The position numbers and the translations under genes are program-made. DNA of 64,000 bases, taken from NCBI GenBank assembly GCA_000161775.1, contig GG704596.1:2808646-2872645 (forward strand), in the 5' to 3' direction. The notes below the pieces were generated by a model. The model did no database searches, was not told where the DNA came from, and was given only the letters and a program-made list of their open reading frames with translations. Below are positions 62,261 through 64,000 of the stretch, piece after piece (the stretch's first letter is position 1; every line of letters begins with the position of its first letter). The DNA comes from Ruegeria lacuscaerulensis ITI-1157 (lineage in GTDB: Bacteria > Pseudomonadota > Alphaproteobacteria > Rhodobacterales > Rhodobacteraceae).

Positions 62261-63172
62261 TCAGGGCAATGTCGCAACCCGCTGCGTGAACAGATCCACG
62301 ACCTGATCGCCGTTCACGTCGGCACACACCAGCACCGGCGGCCGCGTCGGATCGGGCCGGGTGGCGCCCCGCGCCTCGCCGTCCAGCGCAACCCGCAAGC
62401 CGGTTTCGTGCAGGTCGAACATCGACCGGTGCGAACAGGCGATCACGGCGGTCGAGTCATGCAGGCCGCACCCGTCCAGCCCCGCCACCTCGCGGTAGAA
62501 ATTCAGGTAGAACCGGGAAATGTCACGCAGGAACCCGCCCGTTTCCGGGGCACTTCGGGCCAGCGACTCGAAATCATCGGCGCGGTACAGCGTCTTCAGC
62601 GTGACATCCAGCCCCACCAGAACCGTCGGCGCCGGGGTCGAGAACACTTCGTCCGCCGCAACGGGATCGTGAAAGATGTTGGCCTCGGCATGGGCGTTGA
62701 TGTTGCCGGGGCAGAACACCGCCCCGCCCATGATGACCAACTGCCCGATATTGCCTGCAAAATCCGGGTCCAGCCGCATCGCGTCGGCGATGTTGGTCAA
62801 CGGCCCTACCGCGCAGACAGTCAAATCCTTGCCGTGCCGGCGAGCCATCTCCACCAGGAATTCCGCCGCCGGCAGACCGTGGTTCTGCCCGATCTCGGGG
62901 ATCTCGGTCAGGTCGCCAAACCCCTCGTCGCCGTGAACATGGCGCGAGGGCACATGACCAGCGGCACCACGCGCGACGCCTGCCCCCGAGGCAACCGGAA
63001 CGTCCAGGCCCAGCCGGTGCGCCAGATAGCGGGCGTTACGGCTGGATTGCTCCACATGCGTGTTGCCGAATACGGTGGTCAGCCCCACCAGGTCGAATTC
63101 CGGCGCAGCGGCGGCATAGGCAATGGCCATCGCGTCGTCGATGCCCGGGTCGGTGTCGATGATCAGTTTCAT
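62261..63172 (-). CDS. Nucleoside hydrolase (inosine-uridine preferring type)
   Basis: A 303-residue N-ribohydrolase. The calcium-binding aspartates appear in MKLIIDTDPGIDDAMAIA, and later LDVTLKTLY and the DSTAV region near the C-terminus are typical. It splits nucleosides to base and ribose for salvage; substrate preference cannot be read from the sequence. It follows the SPFH gene divergently and precedes tgt on the same strand. Confidence 0.92.
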   Translation of the reverse strand: MKLIIDTDPGIDDAMAIAYAAAAPEFDLVGLTTVFGNTHVEQSSRNARYLAHRLGLDVPVASGAGVARGAAGHVPSRHVHGDEGFGDLTEIPEIGQNHGLPAAEFLVEMARRHGKDLTVCAVGPLTNIADAMRLDPDFAGNIGQLVIMGGAVFCPGNINAHAEANIFHDPVAADEVFSTPAPTVLVGLDVTLKTLYRADDFESLARSAPETGGFLRDISRFYLNFYREVAGLDGCGLHDSTAVIACSHRSMFDLHETGLRVALDGEARGATRPDPTRPPVLVCADVNGDQVVDLFTQRVATLP

Positions 63173-63313
63173 CCGGCCCCGATAGCGCAACCAATTCCGG
63201 ATGCAAAGCGGTCACAAACCAGAAAATCGGCGGTGCACAGCAAGATTTCGCCTTGGGTTTCCACCGCCGTTCCCGCCATACCAGAGTTGAAATCGAGCGA
63301 CTCAATCCCCAAA

Positions 63314-63331
63314 TGTATACAGTCGTACACA
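63314..63331. promoter_or_regulatory. Imperfect TGTATAC inverted repeat before the SPFH gene
   Basis: TGTATAC-AGTC-GTACACA lies 17 bp before the ATG at 63348. GntR-type regulators bind similar half-sites, but one position breaks symmetry. Evidence is weak. Confidence 0.3.
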
Positions 63332-63347
63332 ATAAAAGAGGACAGAC

Positions 63348-64000
63348 ATGACCGAAGACCAGATTATCGGACTGCTTTCATCCAACATCATTTACCTTCT
63401 GGCGGCGGTCCTGATCGTCGCCGTCATCCTGAAGGGCATAAAGATCGTACCGCAATCCGAAAAATACGTGGTCGAACGGTTCGGGCGCCTGCATTCGGTG
63501 CTGGGCCCCGGCATCAATTTCATCGTCCCGTTTCTGGATGTTGCGCGCCACAAGATCTCGATCCTCGAGCGCCAGCTTCCCAACGCCACGCAGGACGCCA
63601 TCACCAAGGACAACGTTCTGGTACAGATCGACACGTCTGTCTTCTACCGCATTCTGGAACCCGAAAAGACCGTGTATCGCATCCGCGACGTCGATGGTGC
63701 CATTGCCACCACCGTGGCCGGCATCGTGCGCGCCGAGATCGGCAAGATGGATCTGGACGAGGTTCAGTCGAACCGCGCACAGCTGATCGAGCGCATCCAG
63801 GAAAGCGTTGAAACCGCCGTCGATGACTGGGGCATCGAGGTGACCCGGGCCGAGATTCTGGACGTGAACCTTGACCAGGCCACCCGCGACGCGATGCTGC
63901 AGCAGTTGAACGCCGAACGCGCCCGCCGCGCCCAGGTGACCGAGGCCGAGGGCCAGAAGCGCGCCGTTGAACTGCAAGCCGACGCCGAGCTTTACGCCGC
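63348..64000 (+). CDS. SPFH/band-7 family protein, paraslipin (3' end outside window)
   Basis: The first 217 residues of a stomatin/prohibitin-like membrane protein, close to QmcA. One N-terminal transmembrane helix (IIYLLAAVLIVAVILKGI), then the SPFH domain with IVPQSEKYVVERFGRLHSVLGPGINFIVPFLD, QDAITKDNVLVQIDTSVFYRI, and the start of the coiled coil (NLDQATRDAMLQQLNAERARRAQVTEAEGQ). Such proteins form membrane-bound cages around proteases or lipid domains. In many bacteria a NfeD-like gene is linked; the end and any partner lie beyond the window. Confidence 0.92.
   Translation, partial: MTEDQIIGLLSSNIIYLLAAVLIVAVILKGIKIVPQSEKYVVERFGRLHSVLGPGINFIVPFLDVARHKISILERQLPNATQDAITKDNVLVQIDTSVFYRILEPEKTVYRIRDVDGAIATTVAGIVRAEIGKMDLDEVQSNRAQLIERIQESVETAVDDWGIEVTRAEILDVNLDQATRDAMLQQLNAERARRAQVTEAEGQKRAVELQADAELYA

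Noticed and set aside
1..64000. CRISPR arrays, insertion sequences, toxin-antitoxin pairs
   Set aside because: No regularly spaced repeats, transposase motifs or convincing toxin next to the RHH protein were seen.

Overview
The window looks like core chromosome of an alphaproteobacterium of the order Rhodobacterales, most likely the Roseobacter group (Ruegeria-like; genus is an inference). The reasons are the high GC content, the F1-ATPase zeta inhibitor (DUF1476), the DUF4169 plus ribbon-helix-helix pair behind fumC, a LsrB/VtlR-type LysR regulator, a ZauP-ZapA pair, a GTA-type endolysin/holin pair, and a GTTC-N7-GTTC LexA box in front of uvrA. Genes are densely packed. I see no insertion sequence, integrase, plasmid function or CRISPR array.

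Layout. 1-6 kb: end of fumC with two coupled small genes, tag, class I aldolase fda, a P450/hydrolase pair, ccdA and tusA. 6-16 kb: RNase E, the sensor/regulator pair dctB-dctD (the regulator lacks GAFTGA), purC-purS-purQ, the zeta subunit and a betaine-homocysteine methyltransferase. 16-24 kb: paaG, then ccmH-ccmF, holin-endolysin, ccmE, argC, murI and an acyltransferase, all read leftwards; the phage-type lysis pair sits inside the cytochrome c maturation/arginine gene string. 24-31 kb: fused indolepyruvate ferredoxin oxidoreductase, divergent lsrB-type regulator, a candidate trans-acting small RNA, and an MscS channel. 31-42 kb: purL, bolA-grxD, zauP-zapA-mliC, tkt, DUF808, two different gap genes with a small membrane protein between them, coaD and a CBS protein. 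42-53 kb: valine catabolism (LysR, mmsA, acyl-CoA dehydrogenase, 3-hydroxyisobutyryl-CoA hydrolase, mmsB) interrupted by envelope and unassigned genes. 53-64 kb: uvrA with LexA box, methyltransferase, two tRNA-Asp, an outer-membrane protein, tRNA-Val, lon, tgt, a nucleoside hydrolase and the start of an SPFH protein.

How the genes work together. Central carbon genes (fda, tkt, gap1, gap2) are scattered, but three of them share a GCGCTAAC palindromic element, suggesting one LacI-type regulator. Purine synthesis is represented by purC, purS, purQ and purL; PurS, PurQ and PurL form one FGAM synthase. CcdA, CcmE, CcmF and CcmH serve cytochrome c assembly. The most interesting items are the small RNA beside the LsrB-type gene, the GTA-type lysis cassette with a hairpin at its start codon, the DctD without a sigma-54 contact loop, and the shared glycolytic operator. 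Functions are read from sequence and remembered family knowledge only; no database search was run.
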